NCBI RefSeq assembly: GCF_045863935.1
Contig: NZ_BTVP01000015.1
Coordinates: 1-64,000, forward strand
Reading direction: 5' to 3'
DNA from: Parvibaculum sp045863935
GTDB lineage: Bacteria; Pseudomonadota; Alphaproteobacteria; Parvibaculales; Parvibaculaceae
Length of the DNA stretch: 64,000 bases
This document shows positions 45,350 through 53,662 of the stretch, piece by piece. A program made the position numbers and the translations under genes. Under the pieces are notes generated by a model, which had not been told where the DNA came from, ran no database searches, and saw only the letters and a program-made list of their open reading frames with translations. Positions within the stretch are counted from its first letter, which is position 1. Each line of letters opens with the position of its first letter.

Positions 45350-45369
45350 CCACCCAACCGCGCTGACTC
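45314..45369. promoter_or_regulatory. three GANTC sites before ccrM
   Basis: GAATC at 45314, GATTC at 45331 and GACTC at 45365 lie within 56 bases ending 38 bases before the ccrM start. GANTC is the target of the enzyme encoded next. In Caulobacter, methylation state and CtrA control ccrM; I did not find a clear CtrA box here. Confidence 0.5.
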
Positions 45370-45406
45370 ATGATCCCCGCCTTGTCATCAGCGAGGGGTA
45401 AGTCGA

Positions 45407-46516
45407 GTGGGGCGCGTCAGCGAAAAGCCGGGCACGAAAAAAGAGAATCCGGCCGAGATCATCATTCAAGGCGATTGCATCGAGGCGATGAACGCATTGC
45501 CCGAAAAGTCGGTCGATCTCATCTTTGCGGATCCTCCCTACAACCTCCAGCTTGGCGGCGACCTGACAAGGCCCGACCAGTCCAAGGTCGATGCCGTCAA
45601 CGACGACTGGGACAAGTTCGCGAGCTTCGCCGTCTACGACGAGTTCACGCGCAACTGGATGACAGCCGCGCGGCGCGTGTTGAAGGACACGGGCGCGATC
45701 TGGGTCATCGGCTCCTATCACAACATCTTCCGCGTCGGCGCGACGTTGCAGGATCTCGGCTACTGGATCATGAACGACGTGGTCTGGCGCAAGTCGAACC
45801 CGATGCCGAATTTCCGCGGCACGCGCTTCACCAATGCGCATGAGACGCTCATCTGGGCGACGCGCGATGCGGACCAGAAGAAATACACCTTCAACTACGA
45901 CGCCATGAAGGCGCTCAACGAAGAATTGCAGATGCGCTCCGACTGGACGCTGCCGATCTGCACCGGCGGCGAACGGCTGAAGGACGGCGATGGCGGCAAG
46001 GCGCATCCGACGCAGAAGCCCGAAGCGCTTCTCCACCGCGTGCTGCTGGCGACTACCAATCCGGGCGACACCGTGCTCGATCCCTTCTTCGGCACGGGCA
46101 CGACGGGTGCCGTCGCGAAGAAGCTCGGGCGCAAGTTCATCGGCATCGAGCGCGAGCAGCGCTACATAAAAGTCGCGCGTGAGCGCATCCGCCAGATCAA
46201 GGCGGGCGCGGCGGAAGACCTGAAGGTCACGACCTCCAAAAAGGCCGAAGTGCGCGTGCCCTTCGGCACCATCGTGGAGCGTGGCCTCCTCGAACCCGGC
46301 GCGGTCCTCACCGATCCCGCGCGCCGCCACGCCGCGCGCGTCCGCGCCGACGGCTCCATCGTCTGCCGCGACGCGACGGGCTCGATCCACAAGATCGGCG
46401 CGCATGTGCAAGGGCTCGATGCCTGCAACGGCTGGACCTTCTGGCACTTCAAGACCGACGGCAAACTCAAGCCCATCGACATCCTGCGCCAGAAGGTACG
46501 GGCGGAGATGGGGTGA
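45407..46516 (+). CDS. ccrM: cell-cycle GANTC adenine-N6 DNA methyltransferase
   Basis: A 369-residue beta-class methyltransferase. DPPYNLQLGG (residues 42-51) is the catalytic motif, FGTGTTGAVAKKLGR the SAM-binding motif, and the C-terminal RAMA-like domain (about residues 275-365, RVPFGTIVERGLLEPG...GWTFWHF) is characteristic of CcrM and binds DNA. CcrM methylates GANTC after replication and helps time cell-cycle genes. It starts with GTG 45407. It is an orphan methylase with no restriction partner. Confidence 0.95.
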   Translation: MGRVSEKPGTKKENPAEIIIQGDCIEAMNALPEKSVDLIFADPPYNLQLGGDLTRPDQSKVDAVNDDWDKFASFAVYDEFTRNWMTAARRVLKDTGAIWVIGSYHNIFRVGATLQDLGYWIMNDVVWRKSNPMPNFRGTRFTNAHETLIWATRDADQKKYTFNYDAMKALNEELQMRSDWTLPICTGGERLKDGDGGKAHPTQKPEALLHRVLLATTNPGDTVLDPFFGTGTTGAVAKKLGRKFIGIEREQRYIKVARERIRQIKAGAAEDLKVTTSKKAEVRVPFGTIVERGLLEPGAVLTDPARRHAARVRADGSIVCRDATGSIHKIGAHVQGLDACNGWTFWHFKTDGKLKPIDILRQKVRAEMG

Positions 46517-46643
46517 GAGGCGGTTCGCGTGAGCGGACGAAAAGGTCCGGTGGACCTTTTCGAGCCTCGAACGCCCTGAGCCATGCGAAGGGCGGGGCAG
46601 GCTTCACTCTCCGCCGTCATTGCGGGCGCTCTTCTCTTTACTT

Positions 46644-46751
46644 GTCATTGCCGGGCTTGACCCGGCAATCCAGAAGCCGCCGCAGGCGGCGTCTCCTTCA
46701 CCAAAACTTCTTCGCGCTACCCTGGATGCCCGGGTCAAGCCCGGGCATGAC
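46644..46751 (-). repeat. palindromic element C (108 bp), deletion derivative of the GIY-YIG element
   Basis: The inverted 30-base hairpin ends are at 46644-46673 and 46722-46751, with a 48-base spacer. Next to the left end, the minus strand reads GCG GCT TCT GGA, then the repeat and a stop, giving AASGLPGQARQ, almost the same as the nuclease C-terminus AASGPPGQARG. On the nucleotide level CCAGAAGCCGCC and GCGGCGTCTC are shared with the reverse complement of 44479-44508. This is a gene-less copy that kept the 3' end of the nuclease gene. Confidence 0.8.
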
Positions 46752-46782
46752 GATTTATTTTTATCCGTATACAAACTAAACT

Positions 46783-46808
46783 GTCACCCCGGCTTCCGCC
46801 GGGATGAC
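46783..46808. repeat. solitary palindrome, GTCA...TGAC ends
   Basis: The 26-base palindrome GTCACCCCGG-CTTC-CGCCGGGATGAC shares the GTCA/TGAC ends and the GC-rich stem with the element family but has no partner copy in inverted orientation. It may be a half element or a different repeat type. Confidence 0.6.
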
Positions 46809-46825
46809 ACCGGTTTGAATAAGCC

Positions 46826-48010
46826 TCACCGCTTCGCGAACAGCGGTCCGGCATCCGGCATTGCATGAGCGGCCACCTTGCGCATCACGGCCGGCAGCGC
46901 CTCGCCCGCAATCTCGTCGAGCGGCACCCATAGGCCCTCCCCGGGGACAAGTTTTTTTCGCGTCGTCGCGGTGAAGACTTCGAGTTCCAGGTGAAAATGC
47001 GTGAAGGTGTGTTCCACCAGACCGGGGACAAGTCTCCATTCCGTCTCGAGCGGCGCGTGGGAAAGAAGATCGTCCGTACCCGTCTTATCCCCGCCCTTCT
47101 CCACGTGTGACGGTTCGATGGCATTTCGATGACAGTCACCCGCCTTTATCCCCGCGCCCGGGGACAAGTCGCGCTTGTCCCAGGGGGTGCCCGGCACTTC
47201 CATCATGCCGCCGAGAAGCCCCTTCTCCGGCCGCCGGCGGAGCCAGACTTCCTCTCCCCTCGTCAGCCAGAAGCAGGCGCCGCGTCTCACCGGCCTCGGC
47301 TTCTTCGGTGCGCGGGCGGGCAGCAGGCTTTGCGTGCCCGCTTCCCTCGCATCGCATAAGTCATTGATCGGACAGCGATTACAGGAAGGACTTCTCGGCG
47401 TGCAGACCGTCGCGCCGAGGTCCATCATCGCTTGAGCGAAGTCGCCCGCGCGCTTCGCGGGCGTCAGTGTCGCCGCCTTCTCGCGGATTTCGGGCTTCAC
47501 GGCGGGCAGCGGCGTGCGCAAGTCGAAGAGCCGCGCCACCACGCGTTCCACGTTGCCGTCGACCACCGTCGCGCTCCGCCCGAAAGCGATCGCGGAGATC
47601 GCCGCCGCCGTGTAGGGACCTATCCCCGGCAGCTTCCCAAGTCCTTCCACCGTATCGGGAAATTTTCCTCCGTGTTCGGATGAAATCGCCCTCGCGCAGG
47701 CGTGCAGGTTGCGTGCCCGGCTGTAATAGCCAAGCCCCGCCCATTCCTTCATCACCTCTTCCTGGGCGGCGGCGGCGAGCACCTCGACCGTCGGCCAGCG
47801 CTTCAGAAACCGCATGAAATAAGGACCGACGGTCGCCACCGTCGTCTGCTGCAGCATGATTTCGGAAAGCCAGACGGCATAAGGGTCCGCCGTCTCGCCC
47901 TTCCGCGCGCGCCAGGGCAGCACGCGGGCATGCTTGTCATACCAGGCGAGCAGCGGGCGGGCGGCCGCTTTGGCGCTGATTTCCTTGGGTTTTTGGGCAC
48001 GGACGGACAT
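46826..48010 (-). CDS. mutY: A/G-specific adenine glycosylase
   Basis: A 394-residue glycosylase that removes adenine opposite 8-oxoG. LPWRARKGETADPYAVWLSEIMLQQTTV carries the catalytic Glu; LPGIGPYTAAAI and VDGNVERVVARLF hold the HhH and catalytic Asp; C-X6-C-X2-C-X5-C in CTPRSPSCNRCPINDLC binds [4Fe-4S]. The NUDIX-like 8-oxoG domain is C-terminal. Between MMEVPGTPW and LVPGLVEHTF about 30 residues (KRDLSPGAGIKAGDCHRN...KTGTD) look extra and are encoded by repeat-rich DNA. Confidence 0.92.
   Translation of the reverse strand: MSVRAQKPKEISAKAAARPLLAWYDKHARVLPWRARKGETADPYAVWLSEIMLQQTTVATVGPYFMRFLKRWPTVEVLAAAAQEEVMKEWAGLGYYSRARNLHACARAISSEHGGKFPDTVEGLGKLPGIGPYTAAAISAIAFGRSATVVDGNVERVVARLFDLRTPLPAVKPEIREKAATLTPAKRAGDFAQAMMDLGATVCTPRSPSCNRCPINDLCDAREAGTQSLLPARAPKKPRPVRRGACFWLTRGEEVWLRRRPEKGLLGGMMEVPGTPWDKRDLSPGAGIKAGDCHRNAIEPSHVEKGGDKTGTDDLLSHAPLETEWRLVPGLVEHTFTHFHLELEVFTATTRKKLVPGEGLWVPLDEIAGEALPAVMRKVAAHAMPDAGPLFAKR
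47074..47181 (-). repeat. repeat-rich segment inside mutY
   Basis: Within the mutY frame lie a hairpin GGGACAAG-TCGCG-CTTGTCCC (47161-47181), two imperfect direct copies of a GCGGGGATAA...CGGGT block (47133-47156 and 47074-47096) and three 11-base-spaced heptamers. Read on the minus strand these are CTGTCAT, ATGCCAT and CCGTCAC, separated by CGAA (47107-47135). They resemble Pho-box spacing. The 12-mer CCGGGGACAAGT also occurs at 46941, 47022 and 47158. Confidence 0.55.
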
Positions 48011-48074
48011 CGACTAGTCTTCGCCCGGAAGCACGTCTCACGTCAATTCGCATGGGAGCCGATTTCGAGTCAGA

Positions 48075-48614
48075 ATGCGCGCCATGAACGGGATCACTGG
48101 CAACCGCGTGGCCTCGCGCCGCTTCAGCCTGCCGCCCATCGGCGCGCGGGTGCTTGCGGTCGCGCGGTCGGCCTTCGTGAAGCGCGGTTTCCAGGAAGCG
48201 CATGTGCTCGCGCACTGGCCGGAGATCGTGGGCCAAGGCCTCGCCGAATTTTCCGCGCCCGAAAAGCTAGTCTTTCCAAGGGGTTCCGGGGATGACGGGG
48301 GCAAAGGCCGCCGCAGCGGCGCGACGCTCACCATCCGTGTCGACGGGCCCGTCGCGGTCGAAATCCGGCATCTCGAACCCCAGATTATCGAGCGCATCAA
48401 CTCCTACTACGGCTATGGCGCGGTCGCGCGGCTCAAGCTCATCCAGGGTCCGCTGCCGGCAAAGCCCCGGCCGCGCTTCCGGCGAATCCGGCCGCTGCGG
48501 CCCGAGGAAAGGGAAGTACTGGTCCAATATCTTGAAAAGATTGAAGAACCGGCGCTGAGGGAGGCGCTTGAAAGGCTCGGCGAACGGGTCATCGGGGCCG
48601 ATCGCCGCCGCTAG
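48075..48614 (+). CDS. DciA/DUF721-family protein
   Basis: A 179-residue DciA-like protein. The N-terminal domain (LAVARSAFVKRGFQEAHVLAHWPEIVG, about residues 27-55, then LTIRVDGPVAVEIRHLEPQIIERINSYYG) matches DUF721, and the tail is basic (RFRRIRP). DciA loads the replicative helicase DnaB in bacteria that lack DnaC. A helical C-terminal tail (residues 145-175) is present. It is divergent from mutY and followed by dsbA, as in many alphaproteobacteria. ATG 48084 is a shorter alternative. Confidence 0.8.
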   Translation: MRAMNGITGNRVASRRFSLPPIGARVLAVARSAFVKRGFQEAHVLAHWPEIVGQGLAEFSAPEKLVFPRGSGDDGGKGRRSGATLTIRVDGPVAVEIRHLEPQIIERINSYYGYGAVARLKLIQGPLPAKPRPRFRRIRPLRPEEREVLVQYLEKIEEPALREALERLGERVIGADRRR

Positions 48615-48717
48615 GGCCGCGAGTCCCGATTCTCGGTTCAAGGCAACAGAAAGGTTTGGTTGAGGGCATCGGGCCCCACCGCCATAATACCCCAACATCT
48701 GGTAGGAATGTGCTCAC

Positions 48718-49449
48718 GTGAATCAAAATAAAGCCATTGTCGCTGCTGCGGCCGCCGTCGTTATCCTCGTGCTCGGCTATCTGGGCTACCTGTTCCTGGG
48801 GCCCAATGGCGGTGGCGTGGAGCAGGTCGCGGGCACGCCGGATACGGCCTTCGAAAAGGAACTCCTCGTTCCCGGCCCGCTCGGCGACATGACCAAGGGC
48901 GATCCGATGGCGCCGGTGACGGTCATCGAATATGCGTCGCTCACCTGCAGTCACTGCGCGGATTTCGCGGCCAACACATTGCCGAAGCTCGAAGAAAGCT
49001 ACATAGAGACGGGCAAGGTCTACTACATCCTCAGGGACTTCCCGTTCGACCCGATCGCGACGGCCGCCTACATGCTGTCGCATTGCGCGGGACCGGAGCG
49101 GTATTTCGGTTTCGTGGACGTGCTTTTCCGTCAGCAGGCCCAGTGGGCCTTCACGCAGACGCCGATGGAAGACCTCAAGGCCATCGCGCGGCAGGGCGGC
49201 TTCTCGGAAGAGCGCTTCGACCAGTGCATGAAGGACGAGCGCATCTTCAACCACGTCAGGGACGTGGCGACGCGCGGCGCGAAGTCCTTCGGGGTGCGCT
49301 CCACGCCGACCTTCTTCATCAATGGCGAGAAGGTCGAAGGCGCGCTGCCCTGGGCGGAATTCGAACCGCTGATCCAGAAGGCCCTTGAAGGCAAGGCGAT
49401 CACGCCCGAAGCCGCATCCGGCGAAGCGACGCCCGCCGAACCGCAATAA
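48718..49449 (+). CDS. DsbA-family thiol:disulfide oxidoreductase
   Basis: A 243-residue exported thioredoxin-fold protein. A signal anchor covers about residues 5-28 (IVAAAAAVVILVLGYLGYLF); the redox site is Cys77-Ser-His-Cys80 in SLTCSHCADF; cis-Pro is in STPTFFING. It resembles the DsbA/thioredoxin_4 proteins placed before smc in alphaproteobacteria and likely forms disulfides in the periplasm, anchored to the inner membrane. It starts with GTG 48718. Confidence 0.88.
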   Translation: MNQNKAIVAAAAAVVILVLGYLGYLFLGPNGGGVEQVAGTPDTAFEKELLVPGPLGDMTKGDPMAPVTVIEYASLTCSHCADFAANTLPKLEESYIETGKVYYILRDFPFDPIATAAYMLSHCAGPERYFGFVDVLFRQQAQWAFTQTPMEDLKAIARQGGFSEERFDQCMKDERIFNHVRDVATRGAKSFGVRSTPTFFINGEKVEGALPWAEFEPLIQKALEGKAITPEAASGEATPAEPQ

Positions 49450-49505
49450 CCGCAAGCCTCTTTAACCAAGAGACCAAGCGCCACAGCAAGAGATCGAGAC
49501 AGACA

Positions 49506-52500
49506 GTGCAGTTCAATCGCCTCCGGCTTTCCGGTTTCAAATCCTTCGTCGACCCGACCGATCTCATCATCGAGCCGGGGCTGACGGGCGTCGTCGGGCC
49601 CAACGGCTGCGGCAAGTCGAACCTGCTCGAAGCGATGCGCTGGGTGATGGGCGAGAACTCGTTCAAGAACATGCGCGGCTCGGGCATGGAAGACGTGATC
49701 TTCGCAGGCACCGCCGGCCGGCCTGCGCGCAATCACGCGGAAGTCGTTCTCTACATCGACAATGGCGACCGCTCGGCGCCTGCCGCCTATAACGACTGCG
49801 ACACGATCGAAGTCTCGCGCAGGATCGAGCGCGAACAGGGCTCCACCTATCGCATCAACGGCCGCGAGGTGCGCGCGCGCGATGTGCAGCTTCTCTTCGC
49901 GGACGCCTCGACCGGCGCGCACTCGCCTGCCCTCGTGCGGCAAGGCCAGATTGCGCAGCTCATTTCCTCCAAGCCGATCAATCGCCGCCGCATTCTCGAA
50001 GAGGCGGCTGGTATCACCGGCCTCTACACACGCCGTCACGAGGCCGAACTCCGGCTCAAGGCAGCCGAAACGAACCTCACGCGTCTCGACGACGTCGTGG
50101 CCCAGGTCGAATCCCAGCTCGCCAGCCTCAAGCGCCAGGCGCGCCAGGCCGTGCGTTACCGCAATCTCTCGGGCCAGATCCGCGAGACGGAAGCGATCCT
50201 TCTTCACCTGCGCTGGACGCATGCGGTCGAGTCTCTCAGGCAGTCCGAAGAGCGGCTCGCCGCCACCGACATCCGCGTGACGGAACTCACACGCGAGGCC
50301 GCCGCCGCCACGACACTCGAAGCGGAAGCCGCGGACCGGCTGCCGCCGCTTCGCGAGAAGGAAGCGGAAGCCGCCGCACGGCTTCATCGCCTCACCGTCG
50401 AGCGCGAAAATCTCGATGCCGAGGAAGCGCGGGCGAAGGAGCAGGCCTCGCGTCTCACCGCCCGCCTCGAACAGATCGGGCAGGATCTCGGGCGCGAGCG
50501 TCATCTGATCGAGGATACGCGCGGCGCTATCGCGCGGCTCGATGAGGAATCTGAAGAGCTCAAGGGAGCCGAGGAAGGCCAGGCGGAAGCACAGTCCCGC
50601 GCGCAATCGCGTGTCGAGGAAACCCGCACGTCGCTCGATACGGCCGAGCAGGAACTCGACCATCTCAATCAGGAAATCGCGGCGCTCAGCGCGGAGCGGA
50701 CGAGCCTCGTGCGCACCATCGAGGCAGGGCGCCAGCGGATCGAACGTCTGGAACGTCAGCTCGCCGAAATCGCGCGTGAGCGCGACACGCTGTCGGATGC
50801 GGAAGAAAAGAAAGCGCAGATCGCGCTTCAGTCCGCCGAGCTCGATGAAGCCGCGTCACGCGTCGGCGAGGCAGAACGTGCCGCGCTCGAAGCCGAAGAA
50901 GCCAGGCGCAACGCGCAGGAGCGCGAGAAGACAGCGCGCGAACCGATGCAGGCAGCCGAGCGCGCGGCGGGCGACCTTGCAGCCGAGGCGAAGACACTGG
51001 CCGACATGCTTTCCGTCGGCGAAAGCGATCTCTGGCCGCCGGTGATCGACGCCATCGCCGTCGAGCATGGCTATGAGACCGCGCTCGGTGCGGCGCTTGG
51101 CGACGACCTCGGTGTCCCGGAAGATGCGGCGGCGCCGATTCATTGGGACGCTCTGCCACCCTTCGACGTGCCGCCCATACTCCCCGAGGGATCAACGCCG
51201 CTTTCCTATTTCGTGAAGGCGCCGGCATCGCTCGCCCGCCGCCTTTCGCAGATCGGCATTGTGGTCTCCGGCGAAGACGGCAAGCGGCTTCAGGCCCTTC
51301 TCGCGCCCGGTCAGCGTCTCGTCACCAAAGAAGGCGCCCTCTGGCGCTGGGACGGCTACACGGCAGCGGCGGATGCACCGACCGCATCCGCCCGCCGCCT
51401 CGAACAGCGCAATCGCCTTGCCGATCTCGAGGGCGAACTCGCCATCGCGCGGGCCGGCGCCGCCGAAGCGCGCGCGACGTTCGATGCGGCGCATGTCGCC
51501 GCCGAACAGGCGATGCTGGAAGAACAGGCGCGCCGCGCCGCGCTTCGCGAGGCGCAGGGCGAGCACAACCGTATCCGCGATGCCCTGCAGACCGCGGAAC
51601 GCGCTGCCTCCGCGCAGCTTTCGCGCCTTGCCGCCCTCGCCGAAGCCGAAGAGCGGCTTTCCGGCGACAAGAGCGAAGCCGTGCGCGCGCTTGAGGAAGC
51701 AGAGCTCGCGCTCCAGAACCTGAAGCCCGATGAGGAGCCGCGCGCCCGCGCCGCCGAACTCCGCGACCGTGTAGCCGCACTCCGCCTCGAACTCTCGGAA
51801 GCCCGCGCCGAATATGAAGGCTTGCGGCGCGAAGCCGAGCAGCGTTCGCGCCGCCTTTCCGCCATCGGGCAGGAGCGCGAAGCCTGGCAGCTTCGCGCGA
51901 CCAATGCCGAGCGGCAGATCGGCACGCTTGAGGAACGCAAGGGCGAGGCGGAAGCCGAATTGCAGACGCTCGAAGGCGTGCCCGCGGCTATCGAGGAAAA
52001 GCGCCGGGCGCTCCTCACCTACATCTCCGAGGCAGAAACCGCGCGTTCGCAGGCCGCCGACGAATTGGCGCAGGCCGAAAAGATACTCAGCGAAGCCGTG
52101 AAGCATTCGAAGGAAGTCCAGCACCAGCTCGGCGAAACGCGCGAAGAGCGCGCCCGCATCGACGGTCTCGTGGATGGTGCGCGCGAGCGCCGCGCCGAAT
52201 CGGAAGAACGCATCCGCGAGGTGCTCGAATGCGAGCCGGAAGCGGCGCTGAAGCAGGCGAACCTCGAAGAGGGTGCCGAACTTCCCGACGTCGAGCAGAT
52301 CGATGCGAAGCTCGAGCGCTTCAAGCGCGAGCGCGAAAGCCTTGGCGGCGTGAACCTGCGCGCGGAGGAAGAATCGCGCGAACTCACCGAGCAGCTCGAG
52401 ACGATGACGAGCGAGCGCGAAGACCTCGTGAGCGCCATCGCGAAGCTGCGCCAGGGTATCGGCAGCCTCAACCGCGAAGGACGCGAGCGCATGCTCGAAG

Positions 52501-52967
52501 CCTTCGAGAAGGTGAACGCGAACTTCTCGCGCCTCTTCACCCATCTCTTCGGCGGCGGCGAGGCACATCTGAAGCTCACCGAATCGGACGACCCGCTGGA
52601 AGCCGGGCTCGAAATCATGGCCCGGCCGCCCGGCAAGCGCCTGCAGGTCATGTCGCTGCTTTCGGGTGGCGAACAGGCGCTCACCGCCATGTCGCTGATC
52701 TTCGCCGTGTTCCTCACCAACCCCTCGCCCATCTGCGTGCTGGACGAAGTGGACGCGCCGCTCGACGACGCCAATGTGGAACGTTTCTGCGACCTGATGG
52801 AAGAGATGACGCGGACGACGGATACCCGCTTCCTCATCATCACCCATCACGCGCTCACCATGGCCCGCATGAACCGCCTCTTCGGCGTCACCATGCAGGA
52901 GCGCGGCGTGTCCACTCTTGTCTCGGTCGACCTCGACGTCGCCGAGGGGCTCCGCGAGGCCTCCTGA
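49506..52967 (+). CDS. smc: chromosome segregation ATPase SMC
   Basis: A 1153-residue condensin subunit. Walker A GPNGCGKSN is at about residues 32-40; coiled coil (heavily Glu/Arg/Ala) at about 165-500 and 645-1010; a hinge at about 510-640; the C-terminal signature LLSGGEQALTAMSLIFA and Walker B ICVLDEVDAPLDD at about 1060-1095. It works with ScpA/ScpB in chromosome compaction and segregation. It starts with GTG 49506, 57 bases after dsbA. A strong terminator follows. Confidence 0.96.
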   Translation: MQFNRLRLSGFKSFVDPTDLIIEPGLTGVVGPNGCGKSNLLEAMRWVMGENSFKNMRGSGMEDVIFAGTAGRPARNHAEVVLYIDNGDRSAPAAYNDCDTIEVSRRIEREQGSTYRINGREVRARDVQLLFADASTGAHSPALVRQGQIAQLISSKPINRRRILEEAAGITGLYTRRHEAELRLKAAETNLTRLDDVVAQVESQLASLKRQARQAVRYRNLSGQIRETEAILLHLRWTHAVESLRQSEERLAATDIRVTELTREAAAATTLEAEAADRLPPLREKEAEAAARLHRLTVERENLDAEEARAKEQASRLTARLEQIGQDLGRERHLIEDTRGAIARLDEESEELKGAEEGQAEAQSRAQSRVEETRTSLDTAEQELDHLNQEIAALSAERTSLVRTIEAGRQRIERLERQLAEIARERDTLSDAEEKKAQIALQSAELDEAASRVGEAERAALEAEEARRNAQEREKTAREPMQAAERAAGDLAAEAKTLADMLSVGESDLWPPVIDAIAVEHGYETALGAALGDDLGVPEDAAAPIHWDALPPFDVPPILPEGSTPLSYFVKAPASLARRLSQIGIVVSGEDGKRLQALLAPGQRLVTKEGALWRWDGYTAAADAPTASARRLEQRNRLADLEGELAIARAGAAEARATFDAAHVAAEQAMLEEQARRAALREAQGEHNRIRDALQTAERAASAQLSRLAALAEAEERLSGDKSEAVRALEEAELALQNLKPDEEPRARAAELRDRVAALRLELSEARAEYEGLRREAEQRSRRLSAIGQEREAWQLRATNAERQIGTLEERKGEAEAELQTLEGVPAAIEEKRRALLTYISEAETARSQAADELAQAEKILSEAVKHSKEVQHQLGETREERARIDGLVDGARERRAESEERIREVLECEPEAALKQANLEEGAELPDVEQIDAKLERFKRERESLGGVNLRAEEESRELTEQLETMTSEREDLVSAIAKLRQGIGSLNREGRERMLEAFEKVNANFSRLFTHLFGGGEAHLKLTESDDPLEAGLEIMARPPGKRLQVMSLLSGGEQALTAMSLIFAVFLTNPSPICVLDEVDAPLDDANVERFCDLMEEMTRTTDTRFLIITHHALTMARMNRLFGVTMQERGVSTLVSVDLDVAEGLREAS

Positions 52968-52996
52968 CGGGGTCCGCCAGTGCCGTGACGCAACGG

Positions 52997-53024
52997 AAAG
53001 GCCCCCTCTCGAGGGGGCCTTTTT
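52997..53024 (+). terminator. rho-independent terminator after smc
   Basis: A near-perfect palindrome AAAGGCCCCCTC/GAGGGGGCCTTT with a minimal loop is followed by TT, about 30 bases past the smc stop. It is strong and probably bidirectional in base-pairing. It separates smc from the F0 operon. Confidence 0.85.
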
Positions 53025-53134
53025 CGTGGCCGCTGGAGACTCGCTGCGCGCTCCTGGCGAGGCCGAATGCCGCAGGCGCGAAACCGGCCAAAAAACCTCT
53101 ATACATCAATGACTTACGCCCTCCCCAGCGGTCC

Positions 53135-53163
53135 TTGACAGGTTATGACCCTGACAGTAGGGT
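53135..53163 (+). promoter_or_regulatory. candidate promoter of the F0 operon
   Basis: TTGACA is at 53135-53140 and TAGGGT at 53158-53163, with a 17-base spacer. The -35 is consensus; the -10 is weak. It lies 62 bases before atpI. Confidence 0.5.
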
Positions 53164-53224
53164 GCGCGCGGCTTCGATCCGGGGCGGGGCTCTGAAAGAG
53201 CATTTCTGACGGCGGAGCTTCGCT

Positions 53225-53647
53225 TTGAAACGAGACGAGGAAGCCGGCACTCCCACGGATGGCGACAAGGCCGCCCAGAAGAGAGAACTCGATCTCCTGG
53301 ACCGGCGTATCGCGGCCGCGCGCGGCGCTCATCGCGGCGCGGAAGTGAAGGGAACGAGGCCGGCGCCGACGGGCAAACCCTCCGATATGGGGGTCGCCAT
53401 GAGGCTCTCCTCGGAGCTCGTGGCCGGTGTTCTTCTGGGAGCCGGCATCGGCTGGTTCTTCGACTGGCTGTTCGGCACGCTGCCGATCTTCCTGGTGGTC
53501 TTCACCGGGCTTGGAACGGTGGCGGGCGTAAAGAATGTGCTTCGCGCGACGCAGGCAATGAATGCGACCGCGGCGGAGCCGAAAAAGGATCAATCCGGGC
53601 ATTCGCCCGGCGACGTAACGGCCGGACCTCCATCCGGCAAAAGCTAA
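53225..53647 (+). CDS. atpI: F0F1 ATP synthase assembly protein I
   Basis: A 140-residue protein of the AtpI/AtpZ group. The N-terminus is charged, then two membrane segments follow at about residues 66-85 (VAGVLLGAGIGWFFDWLF) and 87-108 (LPIFLVVFTGLGTVAGV). It is a helper for c-ring assembly. It reads from a TTG at 53225, an unusual start, with GGCGGAG ahead; no ATG gives a family-like start. It leads atpI-B-E-F'-F. Confidence 0.82.
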   Translation: MKRDEEAGTPTDGDKAAQKRELDLLDRRIAAARGAHRGAEVKGTRPAPTGKPSDMGVAMRLSSELVAGVLLGAGIGWFFDWLFGTLPIFLVVFTGLGTVAGVKNVLRATQAMNATAAEPKKDQSGHSPGDVTAGPPSGKS

Positions 53648-53662
53648 GGCTGAGGCAAACCA

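Larger units (their letters stand above)
46517..46825. other. repeat-filled gap between ccrM and mutY
   Basis: The gap holds 309 bases between two convergent genes. It is occupied by palindromic element C (46644-46751) and by a separate small palindrome (46783-46808). No gene is seen. Confidence 0.6.

Noticed and set aside
46783..46808. Counting the lone palindrome as part of element C
   Set aside because: It lies 31 bases beyond C's right end and has a different loop (CTTC instead of CTTGA), so it is listed separately.
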